A DNA stretch of 64,000 nucleotides from Pelomonas sp. Root1444 (GTDB lineage: Bacteria > Pseudomonadota > Gammaproteobacteria > Burkholderiales > Burkholderiaceae_C), in NCBI RefSeq assembly GCF_001426885.1, contig NZ_LMFP01000003.1, positions 858,690 to 922,689 on the forward strand, written 5' to 3'. Positions 27,411 through 36,204 of this stretch are shown in pieces. The position numbers and the translations under genes were made by a program. The notes under the pieces were generated by a model. It was not told where the DNA came from and searched no databases. It saw nothing but the letters and a program-made list of their open reading frames with translations. Every line of letters begins with the position of its first letter. Position 1 is the stretch's first letter.

Positions 27411-28319
27411 TCAGCGCGGCAGTTCGCGGGCGAGCAGCGCCACCACCCAGTCGATGAAGACACGCAGCCGCGCGCTGACATGCGGGTTGGGCCGGTAGGC
27501 CAGGTACAGCGGCATCGGCGCCAGCGTCCAGTCCTCGAACAGCGGCCGCAGCGCGCCGGCCTCCACATGCGGCCCGGCCATGTAGTGCGGCAGCCAGAGC
27601 ACGCCGATGCCGGCCAGCCCGGCCGCGAGATAGGCATTGCCGTCATCCACCGACAGCAGCGCATGGCCTTGCACGTCCAGCTGTTCGTCGCCGCGCGTCA
27701 TGGCATACGACAAGGGCCGGCCCGCGCGCGGGCTGCGGAAGCCGACGACACGGTGGTGGCTGCTCGCCAGCTCGCCGGGATGGGAGGGCACGCCGGCACG
27801 CGCCAGATAGGCCGGCGCCGCATAGACGCCAAGCAGCAGCTCGCCGACGCACCGCGCCACCAGCGACGGGTCGCTCAGCTCGCCACCGCGCACGACGCAG
27901 TCCACGTTCTCGCCGATCAGGTCCACCAGCCGGTCGCTGACGCCCAGCTCCAGCTGCAGCTCCGGGTAGCGCGCATGGAAACCCGGCAGCGCCGGCACCA
28001 GCACCAACCGCGCCAACGGCGTGGGCACGTCCACCCGCAGCCGGCCGCGCGGCGCGTCGGACGCACCGGACAGGCTGCTCTCCACCTCGTCCAGCTCGGC
28101 CAGCAAGCGCAGCGCCCGCGCGTAGTAGGCGGCACCGTCGGCCGTGGGCTGCACGCGGCGCGTCGTGCGGTTCAGCAGGCGCACGCGCAAGCGGCCCTCC
28201 AGCTGCTGCACGAGCTGCGTCACGCGCGCACGGCTGAGCTGCAGCACCTCGGCCGCCTTGGTGAAGCTGCCCGTCTCCACCACCCGCACGAACGCCTGCA
28301 TGGCATCGAAGCGATCCAT
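27411..28319 (-). CDS. LysR family transcriptional regulator
   Basis: 302 residues. The N-terminal helix-turn-helix is typical (FVRVVETGSFTKAAEVLQLS, QLEGRLRVRLLNRTTRRVQPT), followed by a two-lobed substrate-binding domain (LGVSDRLVDLIGENVDCVVRGG). The ATG at 28319 gives the canonical start DRFDAMQAF. It is divergent from the RidA-like gene across 120 bases and very likely controls it. The subgroup (CrgA-like, QLEGRLRVRLLNRTTRR) is broad; the effector is unknown. Confidence 0.9.
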   Translation of the reverse strand: MDRFDAMQAFVRVVETGSFTKAAEVLQLSRARVTQLVQQLEGRLRVRLLNRTTRRVQPTADGAAYYARALRLLAELDEVESSLSGASDAPRGRLRVDVPTPLARLVLVPALPGFHARYPELQLELGVSDRLVDLIGENVDCVVRGGELSDPSLVARCVGELLLGVYAAPAYLARAGVPSHPGELASSHHRVVGFRSPRAGRPLSYAMTRGDEQLDVQGHALLSVDDGNAYLAAGLAGIGVLWLPHYMAGPHVEAGALRPLFEDWTLAPMPLYLAYRPNPHVSARLRVFIDWVVALLARELPR

Positions 28320-28439
28320 CGCGGCCCTCCTTCGGCCGGGATTGTCCAGCGACACCAAACACTGCTGTCCGCCGCGGCGCCTAGATCGGCCGGGCACCGC
28401 TGCCTAGAGTGCAGTGACCGCTTCTTCTTGGAGATTTCA

Positions 28440-28847
28440 ATGACTCGACGCGACGTCGTCTTCCCCGCCGGGCGCCAGGCCTTGTATGAGCGCAACCGCT
28501 ACTCGCCGGCCGTGCGCGCCAACGGCCTGCTGTTCGTGTCGGGCCAGGTCGGCAGCCGGCCCGACGGCTCGCCCGAGCCCGACCTGGCGGCCCAGGTGCG
28601 CCTGGCTTTCGACAACCTCAACGCGGTCCTTGCCGCCGCGGGCTGCAGCTTTGCGGACGTGCAGGACGTGACGGTCTACATCGTCGACCCCGAGGCCAAC
28701 TTCGAGAAAATCTGGGCCATCGTGCCCGAGTACTGGGGCGAGGCGCCCTACCCCACGCTGACCGGCGTCGGCGTGACCTGGCTCTACGGGTTCCAGTTCG
28801 AGATCAAGGTCGTCGCCAAGCTGCCGCCGGCCGCCGAGGAGGTTTAG
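28440..28847 (+). CDS. RidA (YjgF/YER057c/UK114) family protein
   Basis: 135 residues. The fold is recognisable from NGLLFVSGQVGSRPDGSPEPDLAAQ, FDNLNAVLAAAGCSFADVQDVTVY and the end PTLTGVGVTWL. Canonical RidA deaminates 2-aminoacrylate and uses an Arg near the C-terminus in the sequence RxxVEV; here that position reads as GVTWLYGFQFEIKV, so the catalytic arginine seems absent. It is therefore more likely a divergent Rid subfamily member with another substrate. It is regulated presumably by the divergent LysR protein. Confidence 0.82.
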   Translation: MTRRDVVFPAGRQALYERNRYSPAVRANGLLFVSGQVGSRPDGSPEPDLAAQVRLAFDNLNAVLAAAGCSFADVQDVTVYIVDPEANFEKIWAIVPEYWGEAPYPTLTGVGVTWLYGFQFEIKVVAKLPPAAEEV

Positions 28848-28877
28848 GCTCGCGCCTTTGCCACCTCACGAGCGGCC

Positions 28878-29900
28878 ATGAACCCCGTCCTCATCGAAGT
28901 GCTGCGTGGCGGCACCGTCGAATCGCGCCATGCCGGCGCGCTGGCCATCGTCGATGCCTCCGGCGCCGTGCACACGGCGCTAGGCGACATCGAGCGGCCC
29001 ATCTTCCCGCGCTCGGCCGTCAAGCTGCTGCAGGCGCTGCCGCTGGTGGCCAGCGGCGCGGCCGAGGCCTTCGGGCTGACCGACGAGGAGCTGGCCCTGG
29101 CCTGCGCCTCGCACAGCGGCGAGCCCGCCCATGTCGCGACCGCCGCCGGCGTGCTGGCCAAGCTGGGGCTGGACGCCGGCGCGCTGGAATGTGGCACCCA
29201 GTGGCCCAGCCGCGAACCGGTGCTGCGCGCGATGGCCGCGCGCGGCGAGGTGGCCACGCCGCTGCACAACAACTGCTCGGGCAAGCACGGCGGCTTCGTC
29301 TGCGTGGCCTGCCTGATGGCACGCAATGCCGGCGCCGAGCCGGCCGAATTCGCGCGCGGCTACGTCGCGGCCGGGCACCCCGTGATGCGTGAGGTGTCGG
29401 CGGCGCTGTCGATCGCCACCGGCGTGGACGTCGAGCAGGCGCCGCGCGGCATCGACGGCTGCTCCATCCCGACCTTCGCGCTGCCGCTGCGCTCGCTGGC
29501 GCTGGCCTTCGCACGCGCCGGCACGGGTCAGGGCCTGTCGGCGGGCCATGCGCGCGCCGCGCGCCGGCTGCGTCAAGCCGTGGCCGCGGCGCCCTTCATG
29601 GTCGGCGGTACCGACCGCTTCGACACCCGCGTCATGCAGGCGTTCGGCGAGCGGCTGTTCTGCAAGATCGGTGCGGAGGGCGTCTATTGCGCGGCTTTGC
29701 CCGAGCTGGGCCTCGGCGTGGCGCTGAAGATCGACGACGGCGCCGCCCGCGCGGCAGAGGCGGCGATGGCCGCCGTCGCGCAGCGGCTGCTGAAGAGCGA
29801 GGACGAGGTCTTGCGCGGCTACAGCCACCTCGTGCTGCGCAACTGGCGCGGCACCGAGGTTGGCGCGCTGCGGCCGGCGGCGAGCCTCGGCTCGGTCTGA
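28878..29900 (+). CDS. L-asparaginase II family protein
   Basis: 340 residues of the Rhizobium etli-type asparaginase family, unrelated to the E. coli enzymes. Landmarks are IFPRSAVKLLQALPLV (Ser-x-x-Lys), CASHSGEPAHV, LHNNCSGKHGGFV with the conserved Cys/Lys, and DGCSIPTFALPL. It hydrolyses L-asparagine to aspartate and ammonia. It begins 30 bases after the RidA-like gene, so both may be under the LysR regulator. Fragments of its 3' half recur as a pseudogene at about 35606-35756, on the far side of the RHS island. Confidence 0.88.
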   Translation: MNPVLIEVLRGGTVESRHAGALAIVDASGAVHTALGDIERPIFPRSAVKLLQALPLVASGAAEAFGLTDEELALACASHSGEPAHVATAAGVLAKLGLDAGALECGTQWPSREPVLRAMAARGEVATPLHNNCSGKHGGFVCVACLMARNAGAEPAEFARGYVAAGHPVMREVSAALSIATGVDVEQAPRGIDGCSIPTFALPLRSLALAFARAGTGQGLSAGHARAARRLRQAVAAAPFMVGGTDRFDTRVMQAFGERLFCKIGAEGVYCAALPELGLGVALKIDDGAARAAEAAMAAVAQRLLKSEDEVLRGYSHLVLRNWRGTEVGALRPAASLGSV

Positions 29901-29990
29901 AGGCGCTGACGGCTGGCGCGATCGGCGGGCCAATCTCGCGCGACGATGCTGGCGACACGGGTCTCATCGGCTCGGCAACTCGGAAGCACC

Positions 29991-30068
29991 ATGACCCTCA
30001 ACGACCCATTCTCTTCTTCCATCGTCACCATTCAGCCCCTGGGCATGCCTTGGGCTGGCGACGTTTAC
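29991..30068 (+). pseudogene. Pirin gene 5' fragment
   Basis: An ATG at 29991 opens a frame reading MTLNDPFSSSIVTIQPLGMPW, which matches the start of the intact pirin gene at 36205 (SSI, VQPLGMPW) and then diverges completely after about 23 codons. The nucleotides of the two copies differ at roughly a third of sites, so this is an old or independently acquired remnant and not a recent copy. The gene has no continuation. Confidence 0.6.
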
Positions 30069-30300
30069 CGCAGGCAGTGGGGTCCCAGGTCGTGGCGAAA
30101 GGTTCGCAACTTGCGCTGCTTGGCCTTGATCTCGGCAAAGGCAGCCGGGATCGGGGTTTGCAGCATCTAGCCCCTGGGCCGCCGCTTCGGACCAGTGGGC
30201 GAGCAGCGCGCCCAGCACGTCCTGGGCGACTTCGAAGCGATGCCGCGGGTGAACGTCGTGGTCATTTCTTGCAGTGCTCGCTGGGACTCGACAGGATTGG
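30065..30300 (-). pseudogene. Decayed coding fragment, identity unknown
   Basis: On the minus strand a protein-like tail ends at the stop 30065-30067 (AAFAEIKAKQRKLRTFRHDLGPHCLR). A second piece in another frame (HRFEVAQDVLGALLAHWSE) lies upstream around 30180-30240. Together they look like the remains of one frameshifted gene. I do not recognise the family. No intact gene can be supported in 29901-30639. Confidence 0.3.
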
Positions 30301-30301
30301 C

Positions 30302-30322
30302 GTTGGGGTCAATGACCCCAAC
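30302..30322. repeat. GTTGGGG hairpin repeat, copy 1
   Basis: GTTGGGGTC-AAT-GACCCCAAC, a perfect 9-bp stem, followed by CTACCGGGCTG. The second copy at 30381 has the same stem base and the same flank. These are REP-like or intergenic hairpin repeats. Confidence 0.6.
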
Positions 30323-30380
30323 CTACCGGGCTGAGGTGACCGTCTGGTCAGCGATGAGGAATTTGTGTGGGGCATGGAGC

Positions 30381-30407
30381 GTTGGGGTTCGCTGCGCTCA
30401 CCCCAAC
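30381..30407. repeat. GTTGGGG hairpin repeat, copy 2
   Basis: GTTGGGGTTCGCTGCGCTCACCCCAAC, followed by CTACCGGGCTG as in copy 1. The outer stem GTTGGGG/CCCCAAC is conserved while the loop differs. Confidence 0.6.
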
Positions 30408-30415
30408 CTACCGGG

Positions 30416-30580
30416 CTGGAAGCGATGCTCACCGCGTACTGAAAGGCCTACAACCACCACATCCCGCAACGCTCGCTCGACCACCGCTCACCCGTGCAGA
30501 CCCTTCAGGCTTGGCAGGTCTCCCACGCCCACTTATTCAAGCGCGCTGTATACAAACAGGCGGGTCTTGACACGAGCTGA
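30416..30580 (+). mobile_element. IS481-type transposase, C-terminal remnant
   Basis: The frame reads LEAMLTAY, a stop at 30440-30442, then KAYNHHIPQRSLDHRSPVQT and onward to VYKQAGLDTS and the stop at 30578-30580. The YNHHIPQRSLDHRSPVQ block is the conserved C-terminal end of integrase-core transposases of the IS481 group. Nothing of the DDE core or the N-terminal helix-turn-helix is left, and there is an in-frame stop, so the element is dead. It shows past insertion activity at the left edge of the island. Confidence 0.7.
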
Positions 30581-30639
30581 AAGGTCGGCGACCTTCTTGC
30601 TATCCCTACTTCTTGGTGCGCATTAAGACGGAGATTCTA

Positions 30640-30897
30640 ATGAATGAAATCGAAGGAATAGCTTGCCCCGACTGCAATTGGCGACCGGACCATTTGGATA
30701 GGTGGGAATGCGACCCCGAATGCGGAGCACTATGGAACACATTTTGGACACATGGCATCTGCCCAGGTTGCGCCAAGCACTGGCAAGAAACGCAATGCCT
30801 GCACTGCGGAAAAATATCACCTCATCCCAAGTGGTATAAGTATCGCTCAATTAATTCAGCAGATAGCAAAGCAGAAAACTCACGAGAATCTAACTGA
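30640..30897 (+). CDS. Small four-CxxC zinc-ribbon protein
   Basis: 85 residues from the ATG at 30640, preceded by GGAG at 6-7 bases; a TTG at 30613 is less likely. It has four cysteine pairs (CPDC, CDPEC, CPGC, CLHC), enough for two zinc sites, and conserved-looking blocks ALWNTFWTHGICPGCAKHW and SPHPKWY. Function is unknown. Base composition is below 50% GC, unlike the surrounding chromosome, and it is convergent with the RHS locus. Candidate roles are a nucleic-acid-binding or adaptor protein; this is inference only. Confidence 0.6.
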   Translation: MNEIEGIACPDCNWRPDHLDRWECDPECGALWNTFWTHGICPGCAKHWQETQCLHCGKISPHPKWYKYRSINSADSKAENSRESN

Positions 30898-31123
30898 CTC
30901 CGCCAGATCTGCAAACGCATTTCTGGTTTCTCCGCGCGGGCCTCCAAGATGGCCCATGATCCGGTCCACTGCTTTCAATGGCCCCGCTTAAAGGCGCACA
31001 TTGGCGGGCGCACGCTTCCTCATGGGTCTTTGGCCCATCGCCGCCAACCATATACCAAAACATCATTCCAAGATACATTAGAAAGCACAATACCACCAAA
31101 AGCCGTTTACGGTGCTTAGTCAT
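30890..31123 (-). CDS. Single-span membrane protein coupled to the RHS gene (candidate immunity protein)
   Basis: 77 residues from the ATG at 31123, which overlaps the RHS stop codon (ATGA), so translation is coupled. The start MTKHRKR is positively charged. One hydrophobic span follows ([19 protein letters not shown]), and a ~45-residue tail with two cysteine pairs (CARQC, CVC) would face the periplasm. RHS polymorphic toxins normally have their immunity gene immediately downstream, which is the position seen here. The sequence matches no immunity family I know. A GTG at 31132 is an alternative start. Confidence 0.55.
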   Translation of the reverse strand: MTKHRKRLLVVLCFLMYLGMMFWYMVGGDGPKTHEEACARQCAPLSGAIESSGPDHGPSWRPARRNQKCVCRSGGVS

Positions 31124-33972
31124 TTTGGGCACATTTTAGGTGTATCAGGCACCCACAATTCAGTTCTTCGCGGATTAACAAGATCTTCCCAGGCATTGGG
31201 CACGCTTGGATGTCTAAACAAAGACGAAGATCCAGTTAATGTAGCGACAGTGTCAGCTTGGGCCTCATATTTCTCCATCAGACGTTCGTAGCCTCGATTC
31301 ATCTGGGACTCAAATTCGAGCTGACGTTGATAGTTTCTAAGAAAAATCAGTTCCTGCCGCATCAACTGCTGCCTAAGCATTAATTGTTGCGCAGGACCTC
31401 CGACTCTGGGTTGCTTTTGAAGACCATCACTATCAAAGTTTCCAATCGGGTCCCCGCCCACATATGCGTAAGTGTTGATGCCGCCTGCCAATCCAATGGG
31501 GTCAGATTGGGTATACCTCCCAATCGTCGGATCGTAATACCGGTTCCAGTTGTACCAAAGCCCACTCTCCGCGTCCCAATACTGCCCTGGGAATCCTACG
31601 TTAAGTCCTCCGACCGTGTCGGTGGTCACCGACCGTCCGAAGGCATGGTTGGATGCCCGCCATACGACTTGCGAGGCCGCATTGGTCAGCACTTCGGGCC
31701 GCCCCAGGTGATCGTTATGGCTGGCGTAGAAGGCACCTCCACGCATGATTCCCAGCAACTGGCCGCCCAGCCATATGTAGGCGGTGCTGCCCTGCGGCCC
31801 GCGCTCGTACAGTAGTTCACCACTCGGTGCGTTGGCATAAACGGTTACGCCAGCCATGGTGCTCTTCCAGAGCCGCTGGTTGGCGGCGTTGTAGCCGTAG
31901 GTGGCCACCACGCTGCCATTGCGGGTGACTTGGCTCAACCGATCGAACGCGTCATAGGTGAGCGCTTGGGTGATGGCGCCGTTCACGTCCTGCGTCAGGT
32001 TGCCCGCAGCGTCGTAGCTGAAGCTGCGCGAGGTACCAGCGCCGCTGGCGCCCCTGAGCCGGTTGCTCGCTGGATCTACGTCATAGCTGTAGCTGACTCC
32101 GACCAGCGTGTGGCTGGTGCGATTGGCCACCGCATCAAGGCCAAAGGCTTGGTCCGCGCTGGGGCGAGTGGTTGTAATCAAGCGGTCAACAACGTCGTAG
32201 CCAAACGACGACGAGTTCTGGCTGCCATACACGTTGTCGCTGATAGAGGTCACGGTGTCCAGGTTGGGGGTGTACTGAAAGCTCAGGTCGTGCGCCGCGT
32301 CGCTTTGCAGGCGGGTGACACGTCCATCGGCATCACGGGTCTCCATGCGAGGCAGTCCATTACCAAACCGCCATGCGTACAACCGCTCTGTGGCGGGCTG
32401 ATACAGCAAGTTGTCTGCCAAGGTCAGCGAGCCACCGCCCGCATTGCCCCGTAGGAGCGACACGCGACCGTAGCCGTCATACTGAACGGACAGCGTCTGC
32501 CCATCGGGATAAGTCAGTCCTGCAAGCCGCCCCAGCGCGTCATAGGACCATCCGACGGTGAGAGACTGGCCTTGTGCCGCGACCGTCAAGGCCTGCAGCC
32601 GCCCTGTTGCTGCATAGCCATAAGTCACAGCGCCCGACGGGCCGCTCATGCCTGTCAAGCGCCCTGCGCCGTTGGCGCTCTGGCCGTAGTTCAGGGCCTC
32701 CGTCACACCGCCGGAGCTTCTCGACGTCATCCGACTTGCGGCATCCCAGCCGTAGCTGATGTTTTTGCCGTTCGCGCGGCTCTCCCCATTGACGCGGCCC
32801 GCCACGTCATACCTGTAGGCCGTCACGCCAGTGTCGGGGCTCGTTCGCGTTGTGACCTGACCAAAGCCGTTGTACGCGTAGGAGGTCTTCAGACCACGGG
32901 CATCGATCACGCTGTCAAGGAAACCGTCCGGACCATATGTGTAAGTCGTCTTGCTCCCGTCTGCTTGGGTTTGCGAGGTCAAGTGATTAAGCGCATCAAA
33001 GGCATTTGTGATGGTGCGGTTCGCCGCATCAGTGATCGTTTTTACATTACCGCTGGCGTCAAACTGGACAATCTTGAACTGCCCAGAATTTCCCCAAACC
33101 TTGGATGGAAGTCCCAGTACCTTGTCTAGCGTCACGCGTTCAGAAAATTCGCCACTCGGCGTCGCCACAACTGCGCCTCCACTAAAGGCCGGAATATTTC
33201 GGGTTGTGCGGGTAACTTTCTCGTTGGTTGTCGCATTGAAGTCAAACCAAACGGTTTCCCCTAGCGCATTGGTGCTGGCGGTCGGTCGTCCGGAAGATGA
33301 AAGCGAATGCGTGGCGGACCACCCGTCAGAACGACTAGCCTGCGTCAGCTGGCCGTCCCCACCATAACTGGCCGTTATCGTTGCCGAACCGGGAGCGCTG
33401 CTGCCGATTTGATTCCCCCTCGCATCGTATGAAAGGCTAGTTGTCCACCCGTTTGCGTCGGTGACGCTTTCCGGAAAACCAAGCCCGTTATACGCAGCGT
33501 AACTTATCGTCTCTCCGGCGGGATTCTGATAACTCATCAGATTACCCGAACTATCATAGGTATAAAGGGAAGTGGCGGTTCCACCCGGTAGCGGTTCGCT
33601 GACAGTTTTTGTCTTCGGAATGCCCGCGCTGTAATATGTGTAGCTGTAACTGGTCGTTCTGGTTGGCGCGCCGCTCTTCAGGTCAACAACAGAAACCATG
33701 ACTGGAAGCCGTCCCACCGCAGAGTCAGTATAGCTGTAGTTATATTGCAAGACGCCAGCACCGCTCGCATCCGTAATCTTCAGACTTGCGATATCCAAAG
33801 AAAAACCATTATCTGTGACGGCATAAGTGTAAGCTTCAGTTTGCGACAACGCCGTGCCTGCTGCAATCGTCTTGCTTAACAGGAAACCGTCATTATCGAA
33901 TGTAAAAGCCGTTTTTTCGCCGTTTCTGCCAAAAGCCTCCTTTACATAACCGTTTGAATCGTAAACCTGCAT
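31120..33972 (-). CDS. RHS/YD-repeat protein, main part with core and C-terminus (frameshifted from 33942-35186)
   Basis: 950 residues in this frame, the larger downstream piece of a split RHS gene. It is built of YD repeats ([41 protein letters not shown]) and ends in the RHS core: [34 protein letters not shown] and [18 protein letters not shown]. After the core come ~100 variable residues: a Gln/Arg/Leu-rich coiled stretch ([20 protein letters not shown]) and [19 protein letters not shown]. That tail is where a toxin domain would sit, but I recognise none. The true start is in the upstream frame. Confidence 0.85.
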   Translation of the reverse strand: MQVYDSNGYVKEAFGRNGEKTAFTFDNDGFLLSKTIAAGTALSQTEAYTYAVTDNGFSLDIASLKITDASGAGVLQYNYSYTDSAVGRLPVMVSVVDLKSGAPTRTTSYSYTYYSAGIPKTKTVSEPLPGGTATSLYTYDSSGNLMSYQNPAGETISYAAYNGLGFPESVTDANGWTTSLSYDARGNQIGSSAPGSATITASYGGDGQLTQASRSDGWSATHSLSSSGRPTASTNALGETVWFDFNATTNEKVTRTTRNIPAFSGGAVVATPSGEFSERVTLDKVLGLPSKVWGNSGQFKIVQFDASGNVKTITDAANRTITNAFDALNHLTSQTQADGSKTTYTYGPDGFLDSVIDARGLKTSYAYNGFGQVTTRTSPDTGVTAYRYDVAGRVNGESRANGKNISYGWDAASRMTSRSSGGVTEALNYGQSANGAGRLTGMSGPSGAVTYGYAATGRLQALTVAAQGQSLTVGWSYDALGRLAGLTYPDGQTLSVQYDGYGRVSLLRGNAGGGSLTLADNLLYQPATERLYAWRFGNGLPRMETRDADGRVTRLQSDAAHDLSFQYTPNLDTVTSISDNVYGSQNSSSFGYDVVDRLITTTRPSADQAFGLDAVANRTSHTLVGVSYSYDVDPASNRLRGASGAGTSRSFSYDAAGNLTQDVNGAITQALTYDAFDRLSQVTRNGSVVATYGYNAANQRLWKSTMAGVTVYANAPSGELLYERGPQGSTAYIWLGGQLLGIMRGGAFYASHNDHLGRPEVLTNAASQVVWRASNHAFGRSVTTDTVGGLNVGFPGQYWDAESGLWYNWNRYYDPTIGRYTQSDPIGLAGGINTYAYVGGDPIGNFDSDGLQKQPRVGGPAQQLMLRQQLMRQELIFLRNYQRQLEFESQMNRGYERLMEKYEAQADTVATLTGSSSLFRHPSVPNAWEDLVNPRRTELWVPDTPKMCPK

Positions 33973-35186
33973 CGCGACGGCAGCAGGCTTGGCGTACCCG
34001 CGGTGTTTGTGCTAACCCACTGTTTGTGACCGTTCACTACAGAGAAATTATGTGTAGAAACTTGTCCGCGCACGTCCGTCTGCACGGTCGCATTATCAGA
34101 GTACGAAAAATTATCCGAAAATGTTCCATCTAAAGCGGCACTGTTGACGACCCTTCCTTGGGCGTCATAGATATACCGAGTCGCGCGCACACCGTCGATC
34201 GCATATCCGGTCAACCAAGCGGCATTTGTAGAATTTTCATAGAAATATGTATAGATTCCAGCCGAGGGCTGCGGCGGCGTCACAGCCGCGAGAACGCCGT
34301 TGTTGTAAGAGTAGTTCCAGACCAAGCCACTTGGCGCAGTGACGCTCGTAACTCGGGAACCGTCAGATGACCAACCAAACTGGACGGTGGCACCAAATGC
34401 ATTTGTAATGGACTGCAGCCGCCTTGCTGCATCCCTATTGTATGTATAAGCAACCACTCCACGACTGGAGATGGTATCCAGCTTATATTCTGTATCACTT
34501 CCGGCCCGAGACGTCAATGTGTAAATGCGACCATTAAGTCGCACCTCCATCTTTCGCTGCGAAGGCCAGAGAAGTATCGAGATCTTCTTTTTAAGGGCGT
34601 TGGGATAAAAGTTCGATGTGTTCCATGTTGCCGCCTCGGCCATGGCACTGGGCGGCACGTAAGCCAACATCGTAGAATACTGGTTTAGCGGCCATGGCGG
34701 CGTAATATAGTTCAGCGTGTATGATGACCCATCCGGCAAATCAACAGTCAGGTATGACGCTGCGCAGGTCTGATTACAAGACCAATACCCGCTAACGTTG
34801 AACTCGTACCCCGACTGCCATCCTGATCCGAACATGGCGCCGACAGCACGATCTGACTGATATCGCCTCAGATTCGCAAGTGGAAGCGGTGAATTGTGGA
34901 CGAAGTCAGTTTGCTGCCAAGTTTTTCTTCCCGTTGCTAGAATTACAGGGTTACTTTCGGTCGGATTGGGACTGCCAGCCCCCTCCGTTGAGCTACAACG
35001 CGCCGGCGCGGCCTTGCCATTGCCGCCCCCCTTAGTGACATTCTTGTTGACAAGCCGATCAAACCCGGTGTTTACAGGACCTCCACCGCCCGCCATGCCC
35101 GGCGGAAGTGATGGACCACCAGCAACAAGATATCCATTTGATGGGCCATCGTTGTTCCGGCTTCCGGTTACCTCGATTCTATCCAA
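33942..35186 (-). CDS. RHS/YD-repeat protein, N-terminal part (frameshifted)
   Basis: 414 residues starting at a TTG ([13 protein letters not shown]), containing the DUF6531-like region [32 protein letters not shown], and the first YD repeats ([15 protein letters not shown]). The frame ends at 33942 after [13 protein letters not shown]. Moving one base at about 33994-33998 restores continuity ([20 protein letters not shown]), so one base seems to be missing from a single gene. No signal peptide is in frame: upstream the frame reads CFDFHHIIRHDPFGN back to a TAG, so the N-terminus may also be damaged. Confidence 0.75.
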   Translation of the reverse strand: MDRIEVTGSRNNDGPSNGYLVAGGPSLPPGMAGGGGPVNTGFDRLVNKNVTKGGGNGKAAPARCSSTEGAGSPNPTESNPVILATGRKTWQQTDFVHNSPLPLANLRRYQSDRAVGAMFGSGWQSGYEFNVSGYWSCNQTCAASYLTVDLPDGSSYTLNYITPPWPLNQYSTMLAYVPPSAMAEAATWNTSNFYPNALKKKISILLWPSQRKMEVRLNGRIYTLTSRAGSDTEYKLDTISSRGVVAYTYNRDAARRLQSITNAFGATVQFGWSSDGSRVTSVTAPSGLVWNYSYNNGVLAAVTPPQPSAGIYTYFYENSTNAAWLTGYAIDGVRATRYIYDAQGRVVNSAALDGTFSDNFSYSDNATVQTDVRGQVSTHNFSVVNGHKQWVSTNTAGTPSLLPSRCRFTIQTVM

Positions 35187-35605
35187 ACTTTCAGCGCCGC
35201 CTCCGGGACGATTCCCAAAAGGGTCGTGCCGAATAATATGATGGAAGTCAAAACAACGGCCTGGTGGCGAGCTCTAGATTCTTTTGTGGTGCGGGTATGC
35301 CTACCCCATTCACCATCCCAGCCGAGCATGAGCCGCGCCAAGCCCGCACGGCGAAGTTTCAAGAACGGCAGCATGTTAACTCTCCCTATAGGGCGCCATC
35401 GCGCCACAGATAATGCCATTGGATATGACTGCGCTCAGGGTCGGCTCTAATATTTACCCCACTCTTAAACAATGTACCGCGCAAGCAACCGTTGTTCTGC
35501 TAAAGCGAACCTGTCCATAAAAATTGGGACTCCATTTCCCTAAGAGCGTCGCTTGATTGACGAGTGCCTGAAGTGCAACTGCCTTCGCTCTTTCCCGCAG
35601 TGCCC

Positions 35606-35756
35606 GGACGTCGAGCAGGCGCGACGCGGCATCGGCGGCTGCGCAGTCCCGACGTTCGGGTTGCGGCTGCGCGAAGCGGTCGCCGCGGCCCTTCATGGGC
35701 GCGGCACCGAGGTTGGCGCGCTGCGGCCAGCAGCGAGCCTCGGCTCGGTCTGACGG
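35606..35756 (+). pseudogene. L-asparaginase II 3' remnant
   Basis: Three blocks of the asparaginase gene at 28878 are joined here with internal deletions. The first, GACGTCGAGCAGGCG and following to about 35665, matches 29426-29490. A short block around 35676-35699 (CGCGGCCCTTCATGG) matches about 29577-29600. The last, GCGGCACCGAGG to the stop (35700-35756), matches 29846-29900 and still encodes GTEVGALRPAASLGSV. The stretch 35420-35605 before it holds no gene I can support. Confidence 0.8.
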
Positions 35757-36152
35757 TTAGGTCGCCAAGGGCGTGGTCTGCGCCGACGCGATGGCCCAGC
35801 CGCCGCCTTGCCGCACGACAACATACGTCATCACGCCGACACGGCCCGGCAGGGCGCTCTGGTCCCCCACCGCCCGGTGGTCGTGGACGGTCTTGGTGCA
35901 GGACACCAAGGCGCAGTCGTGCGTGAGGAAGCGCACCCGATCGACGACGGTGGCGGTGGAGACATGCTGCAGCGGGGACGCCAGCGCCTGCGACATTGCT
36001 GCCTCGAAGGCCTGCTTGCCGAACAGCCTGCGCCCGGCCATGTTGACGATGACCGCATCGTCAACATGCAGTTTCATCAGCTCGGCCACATCGAACTGAT
36101 ACTTCTGTGCGTCTGCAACCAGCTGGTGTATCTGCGCTTCTTGCGGACTCAT
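35757..36152 (-). CDS. SnoaL/NTF2-like (SgcJ/EcaC type) protein
   Basis: 131 residues of the NTF2-like cone fold as in SgcJ/EcaC family proteins. It starts SPQEAQIHQLVADAQ, continues with the helix-strand pattern LHVDDAVIVNMAGRRLFGKQAFEAAM, and ends in a strand pair TYVVVRQGGGWAIASAQTTPL. AAGGAG precedes the ATG at 36152. These small proteins may bind a ligand or act as minor enzymes; no substrate can be named. It lies between the asparaginase remnant and the pirin gene, divergent from the latter. Confidence 0.78.
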   Translation of the reverse strand: MSPQEAQIHQLVADAQKYQFDVAELMKLHVDDAVIVNMAGRRLFGKQAFEAAMSQALASPLQHVSTATVVDRVRFLTHDCALVSCTKTVHDHRAVGDQSALPGRVGVMTYVVVRQGGGWAIASAQTTPLAT

Positions 36153-36204
36153 TCAAGCTCCTTCCATGGCGTCCCCAAAAGCGTAATGGAACCCGGGAAA
36201 GCCC

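Noticed and set aside
29964..30218. 84-codon minus-strand frame over the pirin fragment
   Set aside because: It begins inside a decayed region, changes protein-like character midway and has no ribosome site. Better explained as pieces of a frameshifted relic.
35168..35419. Small minus-strand frame ahead of the RHS gene with a hydrophobic stretch (VVLTSIILFGTTLLGIV)
   Set aside because: It could be a lost RHS signal region in the wrong frame, but the rest (WDGEWGRHTRTTKESRARHQ) is not signal-like and no frame change gives a convincing N-terminus. Not called as a gene.
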